A DNA stretch of 64,000 nucleotides from Pseudomonadota bacterium (GTDB taxonomy: Bacteria > Pseudomonadota > Alphaproteobacteria > Rhizobiales > Devosiaceae), in contig JAEWBN010000001.1 of NCBI GenBank assembly GCA_023391095.1, forward strand, positions 124,001 to 188,000, written 5' to 3'. Within the stretch, counting starts at the first letter, position 1, and each line of letters starts with the position of its first letter. The notes under the pieces were generated by a model that saw nothing but the letters and a program-made list of their open reading frames with translations, ran no database searches and had not been told where the DNA came from. A program made the position numbers and the translations under genes. Below, in pieces: positions 42,517-51,450 of this stretch.

Positions 42517-43296
42517 TCAGCTCTTCTCGGCCGTTTCGGCAGGGGTCTTGCGGGGCGCGCGCGGCTTCTTGACCGCTGCCGGTTGTTCGGTGGCAACCAC
42601 TTCGGCCGGCTTGGCGGCCTTTGGAGCACGCGGCTTGGAGGCCGGCTTGGCCGCAGGCGCAGCCATCTGTGGCTCCTCGGCCAGCTTGACCGTCTTGGCG
42701 CGACTGGCCCTCGGCTTTGCCGGCGCAGCGCTTTCGGTGGCGCTGGCAGAAGCCGTCTTGGGCTTGTTTACCCTTTTGGGCTTGGCAGGCACAGCCGGCT
42801 CGGCTGCCGGCTGAATCGCCGCTGCCTTTTTTGCCTCTAGGTCCGCATAGGAAGGCGGGGTGGACTTGACGCCCATCACCGGCTTGGCGGCCACGGACGG
42901 CTTGAAGCCATAGTCATTGGCCAGTTCGGTGCCGGACTTGGCCGGGGTCATCCCGGCCTGCTCCTTGATCGCGTCGGCGACGCTCTCGACCGCCGGATCG
43001 GTCGGCTTCAGCACGCCCGTCGGGCTCTGCTGACCGTCCTTGCCGATGGCGTTGAACTCCTTGCGGATTTCGTCAGCGGTCTTTTTCAACGGATCGGCAA
43101 TCGAAGCGCGCAGGTTGCGCACTTCATCAAGCCCGGTGGTCTTGTTGATTTCCCGCTGGAAATCCCGGCCCATGCGCTGGATCTGACCAACGACCTTGCC
43201 GATCTTGCCCATCACCATGGGCAAATCCTTGGGACCGATGACGATCAGCGCGACGATGCCGACCACCATCAGTTCTAACCAGCTTAGGCCGAGCAT
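42517..43296 (-). CDS. tatB: Sec-independent protein translocase TatB, with long C-terminal tail
   Basis: This 259-residue protein starts MLGLSWLELMVVGIVALIVIG, with the conserved Glu8 and GPKDLP hinge, then an amphipathic helix (GKVVGQIQRMGRDFQREI). From about residue 130 the tail is Ala/Lys/Pro-rich (KPKRVNKPKTASAS, PAAKPASKPRAPKAAKPAE) and ends in KSRAPRK-like repeats; it is much longer than E. coli TatB. The tail is likely disordered and basic. It is part of the tatABC operon. Confidence 0.93.
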   Translation of the reverse strand: MLGLSWLELMVVGIVALIVIGPKDLPMVMGKIGKVVGQIQRMGRDFQREINKTTGLDEVRNLRASIADPLKKTADEIRKEFNAIGKDGQQSPTGVLKPTDPAVESVADAIKEQAGMTPAKSGTELANDYGFKPSVAAKPVMGVKSTPPSYADLEAKKAAAIQPAAEPAVPAKPKRVNKPKTASASATESAAPAKPRASRAKTVKLAEEPQMAAPAAKPASKPRAPKAAKPAEVVATEQPAAVKKPRAPRKTPAETAEKS

Positions 43297-43351
43297 ACAG
43301 AAAGCCTCCGAATGGCGGCCAAGCCGCCTTTAGCGGTTAAGGATGGAACGC

Positions 43352-43567
43352 TCAGGCGTCCTTGCTCTTATCCACTTCAGCGGCGTCGACGGTGCGCGGA
43401 GCCTCGGCCTGCAGGGTTGCGGGCTTGTCGTCGTCCCTCATGCCCTTCTGGAAGGCTTTGATGCCGGATGCGACTTCACCCATCATGCCGGAGATTTTGC
43501 CACGGCCGAAAAGAAGGATAACGACGACGGCGACGACGAGAATGCCCCAGATAGATGGCGCGTGCAT
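43352..43567 (-). CDS. tatA: Sec-independent protein translocase TatA
   Basis: This 71-residue pore-forming subunit has a short N-terminus (MHAPSIWGILVVAVVVILLFGRGKI), the FGRGKI hinge and an amphipathic helix (SGMMGEVASGIKAFQKGM), followed by an acidic tail. TatA oligomers form the folded-protein conduit. It leads the tatA-tatB-tatC genes; the upstream neighbour is an ABC ATPase and not scpB as usual. Confidence 0.95.
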   Translation of the reverse strand: MHAPSIWGILVVAVVVILLFGRGKISGMMGEVASGIKAFQKGMRDDDKPATLQAEAPRTVDAAEVDKSKDA

Positions 43568-43623
43568 GTTGGTCTCCCTAAAACTCGATACGCTTACGCG
43601 CGAAGATAGACCGAGAAATAGGT

Positions 43624-44733
43624 TTAATCGCGCCCAAACACAAGAACGTGTTCCGGATTGAGGCTCACGAATACGTCCTCACCCACAGCAAGTGCATCAT
43701 TGGCGGGCTGGCGCAGTCCCAGCGGCGCGTCAATTCCACTCACCTTCACCTCGCAGATGTCGATGCCGATCGCGTCGCGCTTGCCCACGATGCGGCCCGG
43801 CGTCCCCGGTCCGTCGGCACGAATGGTCGCGCCGCCTGCCGGCCTTATGGCCACGGTCACCCTGTCGCCATCGGCAAAACCGGGCGCCGCGACCGGGCCA
43901 AGCGGCGTTTGCGCCATGCCGTTGCGCACTTCCGTCTCGATCTCGCCCAGCGGCGAGAAAAACCGCGCCGCAGCAAGGTCCACGGGCTTCCTGTAGATTT
44001 CGGTGGCCGTGCCGATCTGGGCAATGCGTCCGCCGCGCAGCAGCGCCACCCGATCCCCCATCACCATGGCTTCCTCGGGGTCGTGCGTCACCACAAGGCT
44101 CGTTGCATGGGTTTCGCGCAGCACGGCCAGCGTCTCGTCGCGCACGGTTTCCCGCAGGCGCGCATCAAGGCTCGAAAACGGCTCGTCGAGCAGCAAGACG
44201 CCCGGCCGCGGCGCCACGCTGCGCGCCAACGCCAGTCGCTGCTGCTGGCCGCCCGAAAGCTGGTGCGGATAATCCTTTTCCCGGCCCTCCAGCCCGACCC
44301 GTCGCAGCGCCGCCCGCGCCTGCGACAGGGCCGCCGCGCGGCCCAGCCGCCGCAGGCCGAACAGGACATTGTCCAGCACCGACAGATGCGGAAACAGCGC
44401 ATAATCCTGGAACATCAGGCCAATGCCGCGCTTGTCGGGCGTCACCGTCCGGCCCGGCTCGGACATCAGTTCGCCATTGATCCGCAATGCGCCGGCGCTG
44501 ACCGGTTGGATACCCGCCGCAACGCGCAAGGCGGTGGATTTGCCCGAACCTGATTCGCCCAACAGGCAGACGATTTCCCCCGGCCGCATAGAAAGGCTGA
44601 ACCCGTCAAGCACGGTGCGCCCGCCCAGTTCGACGGAAACGGCGTCGAAATGCAGCGAGGCGGCAAAGGATACGCCGGCCGTGCCGCGTTGACCCCAGCC
44701 CTTGAGTTCGGCAGCACTATCGGCAGAGGTCAT
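43624..44733 (-). CDS. ABC transporter ATP-binding protein, FbpC/CysA-like (iron or similar), no permease nearby
   Basis: This 369-residue ATPase has Walker A LLGESGSGKSTALRVAAG, Q-loop GLMFQDYALFPHLSV, signature LSGGQQQRLALARSV, Walker B VLLLDEPFSSLDA and H-loop VVTHDPEEAM. A C-terminal TOBE domain follows. The YRKPVDLAAARFFSPLGEI stretch resembles ferric-ion FbpC ATPases. No permease or binding protein is in the window. It lies between scpB and tatA, where other alphaproteobacteria have no gene, and its start overlaps the scpB stop by one base (TGATG). Confidence 0.88.
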   Translation of the reverse strand: MTSADSAAELKGWGQRGTAGVSFAASLHFDAVSVELGGRTVLDGFSLSMRPGEIVCLLGESGSGKSTALRVAAGIQPVSAGALRINGELMSEPGRTVTPDKRGIGLMFQDYALFPHLSVLDNVLFGLRRLGRAAALSQARAALRRVGLEGREKDYPHQLSGGQQQRLALARSVAPRPGVLLLDEPFSSLDARLRETVRDETLAVLRETHATSLVVTHDPEEAMVMGDRVALLRGGRIAQIGTATEIYRKPVDLAAARFFSPLGEIETEVRNGMAQTPLGPVAAPGFADGDRVTVAIRPAGGATIRADGPGTPGRIVGKRDAIGIDICEVKVSGIDAPLGLRQPANDALAVGEDVFVSLNPEHVLVFGRD

Positions 44734-45392
44734 CAGGCGTCTTCATCATTGGCTTCAAGGTCCCCCGGATCGGACGGGTCGAGCGGATCCTCATCGTCCC
44801 GCAAGGCGCCATCGAACGGCAGAGGGATTTGCAAGTCCGGCGGCAATCGCCCGGACAAAAGCCCTGCGCCCTTGAGATCGTCAAGACCGGGCAGGTCCGA
44901 AAGGGTCTCAAGCCCGAAGTGATCGAGGAAAGCTTCGGTCGTGCCATAGGTCACCGGACGGCCCGGTGTGCGCCGCCGCCCGCGCATCCGCACCCAGCCG
45001 GCCTCCATCAGCAGGTCGAGCGTGCCCTTGCCGGTGGCCACGCCCCGCACTTCTTCGATCTCCGCACGCGTCGTCGGCTGGTGATAGGCGATGATTGAAA
45101 GGGTTTCGAGCGCGGCCCTGGAGAGCGGCCGGGTTTCCTGTTCCTGACGTCGCAAGAGAAAGCCCAGATCCTCCGCCGTGCGGAATGTCCAGCCCTCCCC
45201 GCGCTTGACCAGCACAACGCCACGGCCTGCATATTCCGACTGGAGTTCCCCAAGGAGCCCGACCACGTCGGCCCCTTCGCCCAGATAGGGCGCAATATCG
45301 CCGGGGCGCAGCGGCTCGGCGGAAGCGAACAGCAATGCCTCGGCAATGCGCAGCTGACGGCGCCGGACTTCGGCTTTTTCCTCGCCGCTCAA
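44733..45392 (-). CDS. scpB: Segregation and condensation protein B
   Basis: This 219-residue protein consists of two winged-helix domains. It bridges SMC and ScpA in chromosome condensation. Family signatures are RIAEALLFASAEPL, LSIIAYHQPTTRAEIEEVRGV and WVRMRGRRRTPGRPVTYGTTEAFLDHFGL. The acidic C-terminal tail (DDEDPLDPSDPGDLEAND) is common in Rhizobiales. It overlaps scpA by 4 bases and the ABC ATPase by 1, so translation is coupled. Confidence 0.95.
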   Translation of the reverse strand: MSGEEKAEVRRRQLRIAEALLFASAEPLRPGDIAPYLGEGADVVGLLGELQSEYAGRGVVLVKRGEGWTFRTAEDLGFLLRRQEQETRPLSRAALETLSIIAYHQPTTRAEIEEVRGVATGKGTLDLLMEAGWVRMRGRRRTPGRPVTYGTTEAFLDHFGLETLSDLPGLDDLKGAGLLSGRLPPDLQIPLPFDGALRDDEDPLDPSDPGDLEANDEDA

Positions 45393-46174
45393 TTTGTGTC
45401 GTCCCGGCGCTTGCGCACGTAAAGGGGTCCAAACGTTTCCGTCTGCCGCAGGTCGATCTTGCCCAGCCGAACCAGTTCAAGGCTCGAAGCAAAGGTCGAT
45501 GCCCGCACCGTCGCCCTGTCGGCTGGGCTGACGAGATACTCCACGAGATAGGCGTCCATCGCCACCCATTCGAAACTGTCCCCGATCAGTCGCTGCAGCA
45601 GCTCGCGCGCCTCCTGAAGCGACCATACGGTGCGCACCTTGGGGGCGTATTCTGTCGCCGTTCCGCGTTCGCGCTGGCTGGCATAGGATTTCAGGAGGTC
45701 ATAAAGGCTCGCTTCCCAGACCGAGCGCCGCGCCACCTCGATGGGCTCGGGCGCCCCGCGCGCGAAAACCTGCAAGCCCAGCCTTGGCCGGTTGACCAGC
45801 TTTTCTGCCGCCACGCGCATCGCTTCCAGCCGCTTGAGCCGGAACTGTAGCATGGCTGCCAGCATCTCGCCGCTTGGCTCGTCCTCCCCCGGTGCCTGCG
45901 GCACCATCAGCCGGCTCTTGAGGTAGGCCAGCCATGCCGCCATCACCAGATAGTCGGCAGCCACCTCGATGCGGCGTTCCCTAACCTTCTCGATGAAAGC
46001 CAGATATTGCTCCGCCAGCGAGAGGACGGAAATGGAGGAAAGGTCGACCTTCTGGCGGCGCGCCAGATCGAGCAGCAGGTCGAGCGGCCCTTCATAGCCG
46101 TCGACATCGACATGCAGCACGTCGCCCTGCGGGGCTGGCGCGGTGTCGAACCAATCGGTTGGTGCGCTGCTCAT
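45389..46174 (-). CDS. scpA: Segregation and condensation protein A
   Basis: This 261-residue kleisin links SMC heads. The signature VDGYEGPLDLLLDLARRQKVDLSSISVLSLAEQYLAF and VAADYLVMAAWLAYLKSRLMVP are typical, and the C-terminal winged helix contains YLVSPADRATVRASTFASSLELVRLGKI. ATG 46174 was chosen; an in-frame ATG at 46207 behind a GGGAG at 10 bases is also possible. In relatives nagZ precedes scpA, but here the SPOR-domain gene does so directly. Confidence 0.94.
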   Translation of the reverse strand: MSSAPTDWFDTAPAPQGDVLHVDVDGYEGPLDLLLDLARRQKVDLSSISVLSLAEQYLAFIEKVRERRIEVAADYLVMAAWLAYLKSRLMVPQAPGEDEPSGEMLAAMLQFRLKRLEAMRVAAEKLVNRPRLGLQVFARGAPEPIEVARRSVWEASLYDLLKSYASQRERGTATEYAPKVRTVWSLQEARELLQRLIGDSFEWVAMDAYLVEYLVSPADRATVRASTFASSLELVRLGKIDLRQTETFGPLYVRKRRDDTN

Positions 46175-46265
46175 GATGCCGCGCCTGCTGGAGATATCAT
46201 GCGCCATCCTTGGCCGCTCCCGCAGCCAAGGTCAAGAAGCGCAGAGGGCTAGCGAAACCGCCGCC

Positions 46266-48302
46266 TCAGAGCACGAAGCAGTCGCCACCTGCAGCCTGCA
46301 CATTGGTGCAGATATTGGCGGCGGTGGCGCGGGAATCAGCGGGAGCCAACACGCGGTAGTAGATGCCGCGCTCGCCCAGATCGACGCGCTGGATTTCGAG
46401 ACTGGCGCCTCCGAAAATCGGCCCGAAGCGCGAAACGATCTGCTGCGCCGTGGTCCGCGCCGCTTCCTCGCTGCGCTGGGAAGAGAGCTGCACATAGGCC
46501 GCGGCGTTGGATGCGGGCGTCGGTACCGCCGCCTGCGCACCGGCCGATGCCGGTGTAGCCGCGGGGGCGATGGGCGCTGCCGGCGGATTGGCCAGAGCGG
46601 CTGCGGCAAGCTGCTGAAAGTTGGCCGGGCGCTCGCGCGGGATGGTCACGGACCGTCCGGCGACCGGCGCACCAGCGGCGTCGATCACGGCCACGTCGGC
46701 ACCGGCCTGAACCACCGGAACGGCAGGCGCTGCAGCCGCGGGAGCGGAAGCGGCGGCAGCAGTCGCGGCTTCTGCCTCTGCACTTGTGCTGGCGATCAGA
46801 TCGGGTGTCGAAAAATCAGCGCCCGGAACATCCGGCACATTGGGCCGGTCGACAGGCAGCATGGCGGCGCCCGCGACGCTGTCGTCACCGGCTACGATGG
46901 TGCCGTCGGGCCGCACGGTCACGGTGCGCACCTTGCGATTGACGAGGCCCGCCTGGTTCGGATCGGTGATGCCCCCTTCCCCACCAGCAGCGATATTGCC
47001 TGCCGAGGCGACTTCGTTGACCGTTTCGAGGTCGGTCTGGTCGCGGGAAACGATCTGCTCCTGCGCGCCCGTATCGACGCCGGAAATTTCGTTGAAAACC
47101 ACTGACTGCTCGGGCGCAGATTCAACCGGTGGCGGGGTTTCCTTGACGACAGCCGCGTCAGCCGCAATCAGCGGAGCCGGACCGGTCGGCGCACTGCCCT
47201 GCCCCAGGAGCCAGTAAAGCGCGCCACCGGCGACCAGCAGCAGAACGACAGCGACCACGGGCCCCGCCACGCTGCGCGAGAAGCCGAACGGCGGCCTCGC
47301 AGCGGCCCGGCGTTCGCGCCGGTCTGCGGCAGCCGGGGCGGCCGGGCGTGTATCTTCATTGACCCATTCGACCTGGGCCCCGGTCGCAGCAGCTGCCGCC
47401 AGGATGGCTTCGTCGACGGAATCAAATTTCGGCTTTGGCGGCTTGGCCGAGGCCGGCTCGGTCACAGCAGGTTCTTCGGGCAGGGTCGGTGTCGCGCGGC
47501 TGCGCGTCGCGCCGGCCACCTGGCCGAGATGGACAGCGGGGCCCACCAGCCGTTCGATCTGTGCCAGAGGATCGTTGGGATCCTTCGAGGGCTCGATCTC
47601 TTCGACAACGGCCTCTTCGATGGCATCCTGAACGGCTTCGGGCGCGGGTGTCTCGACCTCGACATGGGTCGTCGTGCCGACGCCGAAAATCGGCGCAACG
47701 CCAAAATTGTCGGGCTCCCGCGACGCAGGTGCCATCGCCGCTGGAGTCGGCGCAAGCACCGGAGCAACCGGCTCGACCTCCACCTCAGCCGCCATCGCCG
47801 GCGCGGCTTCGGGTGCAAGTTCGCTAGCGAGTTCGGCCGCGATCAGATCGGCAAGGCTGTCGCCGTCCAGCGCGGCAGGCTCTTCCTGAGCGGGCGCAGA
47901 AATCTCGGGCTCGCGCCGCGGCGGCACCGGGCTGACGGGCGCGGCAAACACCGGCTCGCGCTGCACCGGCGCAACCCGGTCGGCGACGCTGGAAGTCGGC
48001 CCGGTCGCCGGCTTCTGGCCGACATTGGCGTCAAAATCGAAACGGAACGGCGGCGGCTGGTTCGCGCCAACCGGCTCGACACCGGGAATGCGCACCGGAC
48101 GCGGTGTCTCGACAGGGGCGGCAGGGGCCGCCGTTACACTTGCCGGGCGCAGAGGCGCCGCCGGTACAGCGTCGCCGGGGATACGGAGCGTCGGCGCCTG
48201 CGTGCCTTGGGCGCCAGTCGAGGGCTGCGCCTTGGTTTCGTCGGCCATCAGGCGGGCCAGTTCGGCGATCAGGTCGTCCGGTGCTTCGGTTTGTGAGGCC
48301 AT
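46266..48302 (-). CDS. Large SPOR-domain membrane protein
   Basis: This 678-residue protein has a long Pro/Ala/Glu-rich cytoplasmic region (residues 1 to about 340), a single transmembrane helix (GPVVAVVLLLVAGGALYWLLG) and a periplasmic low-complexity linker. It ends in a SPOR domain (AYVQLSSQRSEEAARTTAQQ...IQRVDLGERGIYYRVLAPADSRATAANIC) that binds septal peptidoglycan. Position between argS and scpA matches the SPOR protein of other alphaproteobacteria. It probably takes part in division. ATG 48302 was preferred to GTG 48326; neither has a strong ribosome-binding site. Confidence 0.85.
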   Translation of the reverse strand: MASQTEAPDDLIAELARLMADETKAQPSTGAQGTQAPTLRIPGDAVPAAPLRPASVTAAPAAPVETPRPVRIPGVEPVGANQPPPFRFDFDANVGQKPATGPTSSVADRVAPVQREPVFAAPVSPVPPRREPEISAPAQEEPAALDGDSLADLIAAELASELAPEAAPAMAAEVEVEPVAPVLAPTPAAMAPASREPDNFGVAPIFGVGTTTHVEVETPAPEAVQDAIEEAVVEEIEPSKDPNDPLAQIERLVGPAVHLGQVAGATRSRATPTLPEEPAVTEPASAKPPKPKFDSVDEAILAAAAATGAQVEWVNEDTRPAAPAAADRRERRAAARPPFGFSRSVAGPVVAVVLLLVAGGALYWLLGQGSAPTGPAPLIAADAAVVKETPPPVESAPEQSVVFNEISGVDTGAQEQIVSRDQTDLETVNEVASAGNIAAGGEGGITDPNQAGLVNRKVRTVTVRPDGTIVAGDDSVAGAAMLPVDRPNVPDVPGADFSTPDLIASTSAEAEAATAAAASAPAAAAPAVPVVQAGADVAVIDAAGAPVAGRSVTIPRERPANFQQLAAAALANPPAAPIAPAATPASAGAQAAVPTPASNAAAYVQLSSQRSEEAARTTAQQIVSRFGPIFGGASLEIQRVDLGERGIYYRVLAPADSRATAANICTNVQAAGGDCFVL

Positions 48303-48345
48303 GTATTGCGGCTTCGCTGCCGTCACGCGGCAGCGCCCCTAGAAT

Positions 48346-48375
48346 GCGACAACCTTCCCTTTGGGAATTTGTCGC
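48346..48375. repeat. Composite hairpin between argS and the SPOR-protein gene
   Basis: A 7-bp outer stem (GCGACAA / TTGTCGC) encloses a 5-bp inner stem (TTCCC / GGGAA) with a TTT loop. On the minus strand it lies 26 bases after the argS stop. It lacks a T-run, so it may be a weak argS terminator or a leader hairpin of the SPOR-protein mRNA. Confidence 0.5.
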
Positions 48376-48400
48376 GAATGATCACACCAATACGCCCGAA

Positions 48401-50146
48401 TTATGAAAGCTCCTCGGGTGCCGACACGCCCAGAATGGACAATCCGTTCCGGATCACCTGGCGCACGGCATCGACGAGTGCGAGTCGAGCCAGAGTCAAC
48501 TTCGGGTCCGAAGGGTTAACAAAGCGTAAGGATACATCATCCTTGCCTTTTGCCCAGAAGCCGTGGAAGGCCGCCGCCAGTTCATGCACATAGAAGGCGA
48601 CCCGGTGCGGTTCGTGGGCCACTGCCGCCGCCGCGACCATGCGCGGCCAGGCCCCGATCAGCCGGATGAGCTCCAAGTCTGCGGCGCTTTGCAGCAGTTC
48701 GATCTCAGCCCCGGCCAGTGCGGCCGGCGATACGTCGAGCTCGGGCATATCCCGCTGCGCCGTGCGGAAAATCGAATGCGCGCGCGCATGGGCATACTGG
48801 ACGTAGAACACCGGGTTGTCGCGCGTCTGTTCCTTGACCAGCGCGAAATCGAAATCCATGGCCGCATCATTGCGCCGGAACAGCAGCATGAACCGCGTGG
48901 CGTCGGACCCCACCTCGTCCACCACATCGGCCAGCGTCACGAGATCGCCCGAGCGCTTGGACATCTTGAACGGCTCGCCGTTCTTGAGCAGCCGCACGAG
49001 CTGGCAGATGCGCACGTCCATGTCCGCTTCATTTTGCGACACGGCCTTCACGGCGGCCTGCAGGCGTTTCACATAGCCCGAATGGTCGGCGCCCAGCACG
49101 TTGATCATGTGCTTGAAGCCGCGCAGGTATTTGTTGCGGTGATAGGCAATATCGGCCGCGAAATAGGTATAGGAGCCATCGGACTTGATCAGTGCCCGGT
49201 CCGTGTCGTCGCCATAATCGGTCGCCCGGAACAGGGTCTGTTCGCGGTCTTCCCAGTCCTCGGGCGTCTTGCCCTTGGGCGCCTCGAGCCGGCCTTCATA
49301 GACCATGCCTTCTTCGCGCAACCAGGCCAGCGTTGCCTCGATATCACCGCCCGGCCCGTGCAGGGTCCGCTCGGAAAAGAACACGTCATGGTGGATGTTG
49401 AGCTGGGCAAGGTCGGCCCGGATCAGGTCCATCATGACGGCCAGCGCCGCTTCGCGGGCGATCAGCACCGCTTCTTCCTCGGGCTTGTCGAGAAGGCTTG
49501 CGCCATATTCGGCCTTGAGCGCTTCACCCACGGGAATGAGGTAGTCGCCGGGATAGAATCCAGGCGGGATGTCGATGCTCTCGCCCAGCGCCTGCCGATA
49601 CCGCAGCAGCGCGGATTGACCGAGGATGATGGTCTGGCCGCCGGTGTCGTTGATGTAATATTCGCGCGTCACATCATAGCCTGACCATTGCATGAGCGAA
49701 GCCAGGGCATCGCCGAACACGGCGCCGCGCGTATGGCCCACATGCATGGGTCCGGTGGGATTGGCCGAAACATATTCGACATTGACCCGCTCGCCCTGCC
49801 CCAGGTCCGAGCGGCCATAGTTCTCACCCTGCGCACCGACCGCCTTGAGCACCTGATGCCAGATGGCGTTGGAGAGACGGAAATTGATGAAGCCGGGACC
49901 GGCGATTTCCACCGCTTCCACGTCCGGGGCCGAACGGAACCGCTCTGCCAGGCTTGCCGCGACTTCCCGCGGATTCTTGCCCAGAGGCTTGGCCACCACC
50001 ATGGCGGCATTGGTCGACAGGTCGCCATGGGCTGCGTCGCGCGGCGGCTCCACCACGACTCGCGCCAGAAGTCCCTCATCGAGTTCGGGATAGTCGGCAC
50101 GCAGGGCCTCGGCGACCCGGGTGGTGAAAAGAGCAAAGATATCCAT
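48401..50146 (-). CDS. argS: Arginyl-tRNA synthetase
   Basis: This 581-residue class I synthetase has the N-terminal Add-1 domain (FALFTTRVAEALRADYPEL, HGDLSTNAAM). The HIGH-like motif is VSANPTGPMHVGHTRGAVFGDAL and the KMSKS-like motif is KMSKRSGDLVTL. The DALR anticodon-binding domain is at the end (YVQYAHARAHSIFR). It lies 30 bases after dgt in a dgt-argS unit, the usual alphaproteobacterial order. Confidence 0.96.
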   Translation of the reverse strand: MDIFALFTTRVAEALRADYPELDEGLLARVVVEPPRDAAHGDLSTNAAMVVAKPLGKNPREVAASLAERFRSAPDVEAVEIAGPGFINFRLSNAIWHQVLKAVGAQGENYGRSDLGQGERVNVEYVSANPTGPMHVGHTRGAVFGDALASLMQWSGYDVTREYYINDTGGQTIILGQSALLRYRQALGESIDIPPGFYPGDYLIPVGEALKAEYGASLLDKPEEEAVLIAREAALAVMMDLIRADLAQLNIHHDVFFSERTLHGPGGDIEATLAWLREEGMVYEGRLEAPKGKTPEDWEDREQTLFRATDYGDDTDRALIKSDGSYTYFAADIAYHRNKYLRGFKHMINVLGADHSGYVKRLQAAVKAVSQNEADMDVRICQLVRLLKNGEPFKMSKRSGDLVTLADVVDEVGSDATRFMLLFRRNDAAMDFDFALVKEQTRDNPVFYVQYAHARAHSIFRTAQRDMPELDVSPAALAGAEIELLQSAADLELIRLIGAWPRMVAAAAVAHEPHRVAFYVHELAAAFHGFWAKGKDDVSLRFVNPSDPKLTLARLALVDAVRQVIRNGLSILGVSAPEELS

Positions 50147-50176
50147 GACAAACCTGCTGAAAGCGGTAGCAGGCGG

Positions 50177-51367
50177 TTAGCGGAATTCCGGGCGAGCGTC
50201 AAACAGGCGCTCATGTTCGTCGCAGGCATAAGGGTCGGTCATGCCGGCGATGAAGTCCGCCACGATGCGCGCCCGCGCCGGTCCGTCGACTTCCCGCGCC
50301 CGCTCACCCCAGCGCCCCGGCAGGTCGGCCCTGTCCATATATTCTCCGAAGAGGTTCTCGACCACCGCTTCGCTTTCGCGCACAGGCTCCATCACTGCCT
50401 CATGGCGGTAAACACGGGCGAACAGGAAGGCCTTGAGGCCCTTTTCGGCCACTGCGGTCCCATCCGAAAAGCCGACCAGCGTACGCCCGGCCATTCGCAC
50501 ATCTTCCGCCGACCGCACTCCCGCCGCCTCGATCCGGCTGGTGCTGGTGGCAATCACGTCTTCCACGGCGCGGGTGATCATCCGGCGCTGCACTTCATGG
50601 GTCTGCCGCTTGGCGCCGGCATCGGGGTAGTGCGCCAGCACTTCTTCCACGATCGGTCCGGCCATCGGCACTCCGATAAAATCCTCGAGCCGCACCAGGC
50701 CGGCCCGCAGGGCGTCGTCGATGTCGTGGGCGTTATAGGCAATGTCATCGGCAATCGCCGCAGCCTGCGCCTCAAGGCTTGCATGCGTATCGAGCCGCAG
50801 GTCTGCCGGCGCCGGAATGGCGTCGATGCCCGCAGGCAGCCCCTCCTCCACGTATCGGCCAACCGGATTGCCGGCGGCATCGGTCATCGGCCCATTATGC
50901 TTGAGGATGCCTTCGAGCATTTCCCAGGTGAGGTTGAGCCCATCATGCTCGGCATAGCGGTTTTCGAGCAGGGTGACGACGCGCAGCGCCTGCACATTGT
51001 GGTCGAACCCGCCCAGATCAGCCATGACCCGGTGCAGCGCCCGCTCCCCGGCATGGCCGAACGGCGTGTGGCCCAGGTCATGGCTGAGCGCCAGCGCCTC
51101 GGCGAGGTCCTCGTTGAGCCGCAGCGCCCGCGCGATGGAGCGGGCAATCTGGCTGACTTCGAGCGTATGCGTCAGCCGGTTGCGGAAATGGCGGCCCTCA
51201 TGGGCCAGGAACACCTGCGTCTTGTGCTGCAGGCGCCGAAAGGCCGTCGAGTGGATGATCCGGTCGCGGTCGCGCTGGAATTCGGAGCGCGTGGGGCTGG
51301 GACCCGTGCCATAAAGACGCCCGAGGGACAGTTCGGGCTTGCTGGCATAGGGGGCAGTCTCGCTCAT
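50177..51367 (-). CDS. dgt: Deoxyguanosinetriphosphate triphosphohydrolase-like protein (HD domain)
   Basis: This 396-residue HD-domain enzyme hydrolyses dNTPs to nucleosides and triphosphate. Motifs include SEFQRDRDRIIHSTAFRRLQHKTQVF, HFRNRLTHTLEVSQIARSIAR, and the metal-binding ALSHDLGHTPFGHAGE. YNAHDIDDALRAG follows. It matches the type 2 (non-E. coli) dGTPase length. It is divergent from erpA across 83 bases and followed by argS. Confidence 0.93.
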   Translation of the reverse strand: MSETAPYASKPELSLGRLYGTGPSPTRSEFQRDRDRIIHSTAFRRLQHKTQVFLAHEGRHFRNRLTHTLEVSQIARSIARALRLNEDLAEALALSHDLGHTPFGHAGERALHRVMADLGGFDHNVQALRVVTLLENRYAEHDGLNLTWEMLEGILKHNGPMTDAAGNPVGRYVEEGLPAGIDAIPAPADLRLDTHASLEAQAAAIADDIAYNAHDIDDALRAGLVRLEDFIGVPMAGPIVEEVLAHYPDAGAKRQTHEVQRRMITRAVEDVIATSTSRIEAAGVRSAEDVRMAGRTLVGFSDGTAVAEKGLKAFLFARVYRHEAVMEPVRESEAVVENLFGEYMDRADLPGRWGERAREVDGPARARIVADFIAGMTDPYACDEHERLFDARPEFR

Positions 51368-51450
51368 GTTTAAGGTCCGGCCTTTGCAACGGCGTTTGGA
51401 GCGCCTATCTTAGCGGCAGTGTTATGACATTACGACCGCCCGGAAATCCC

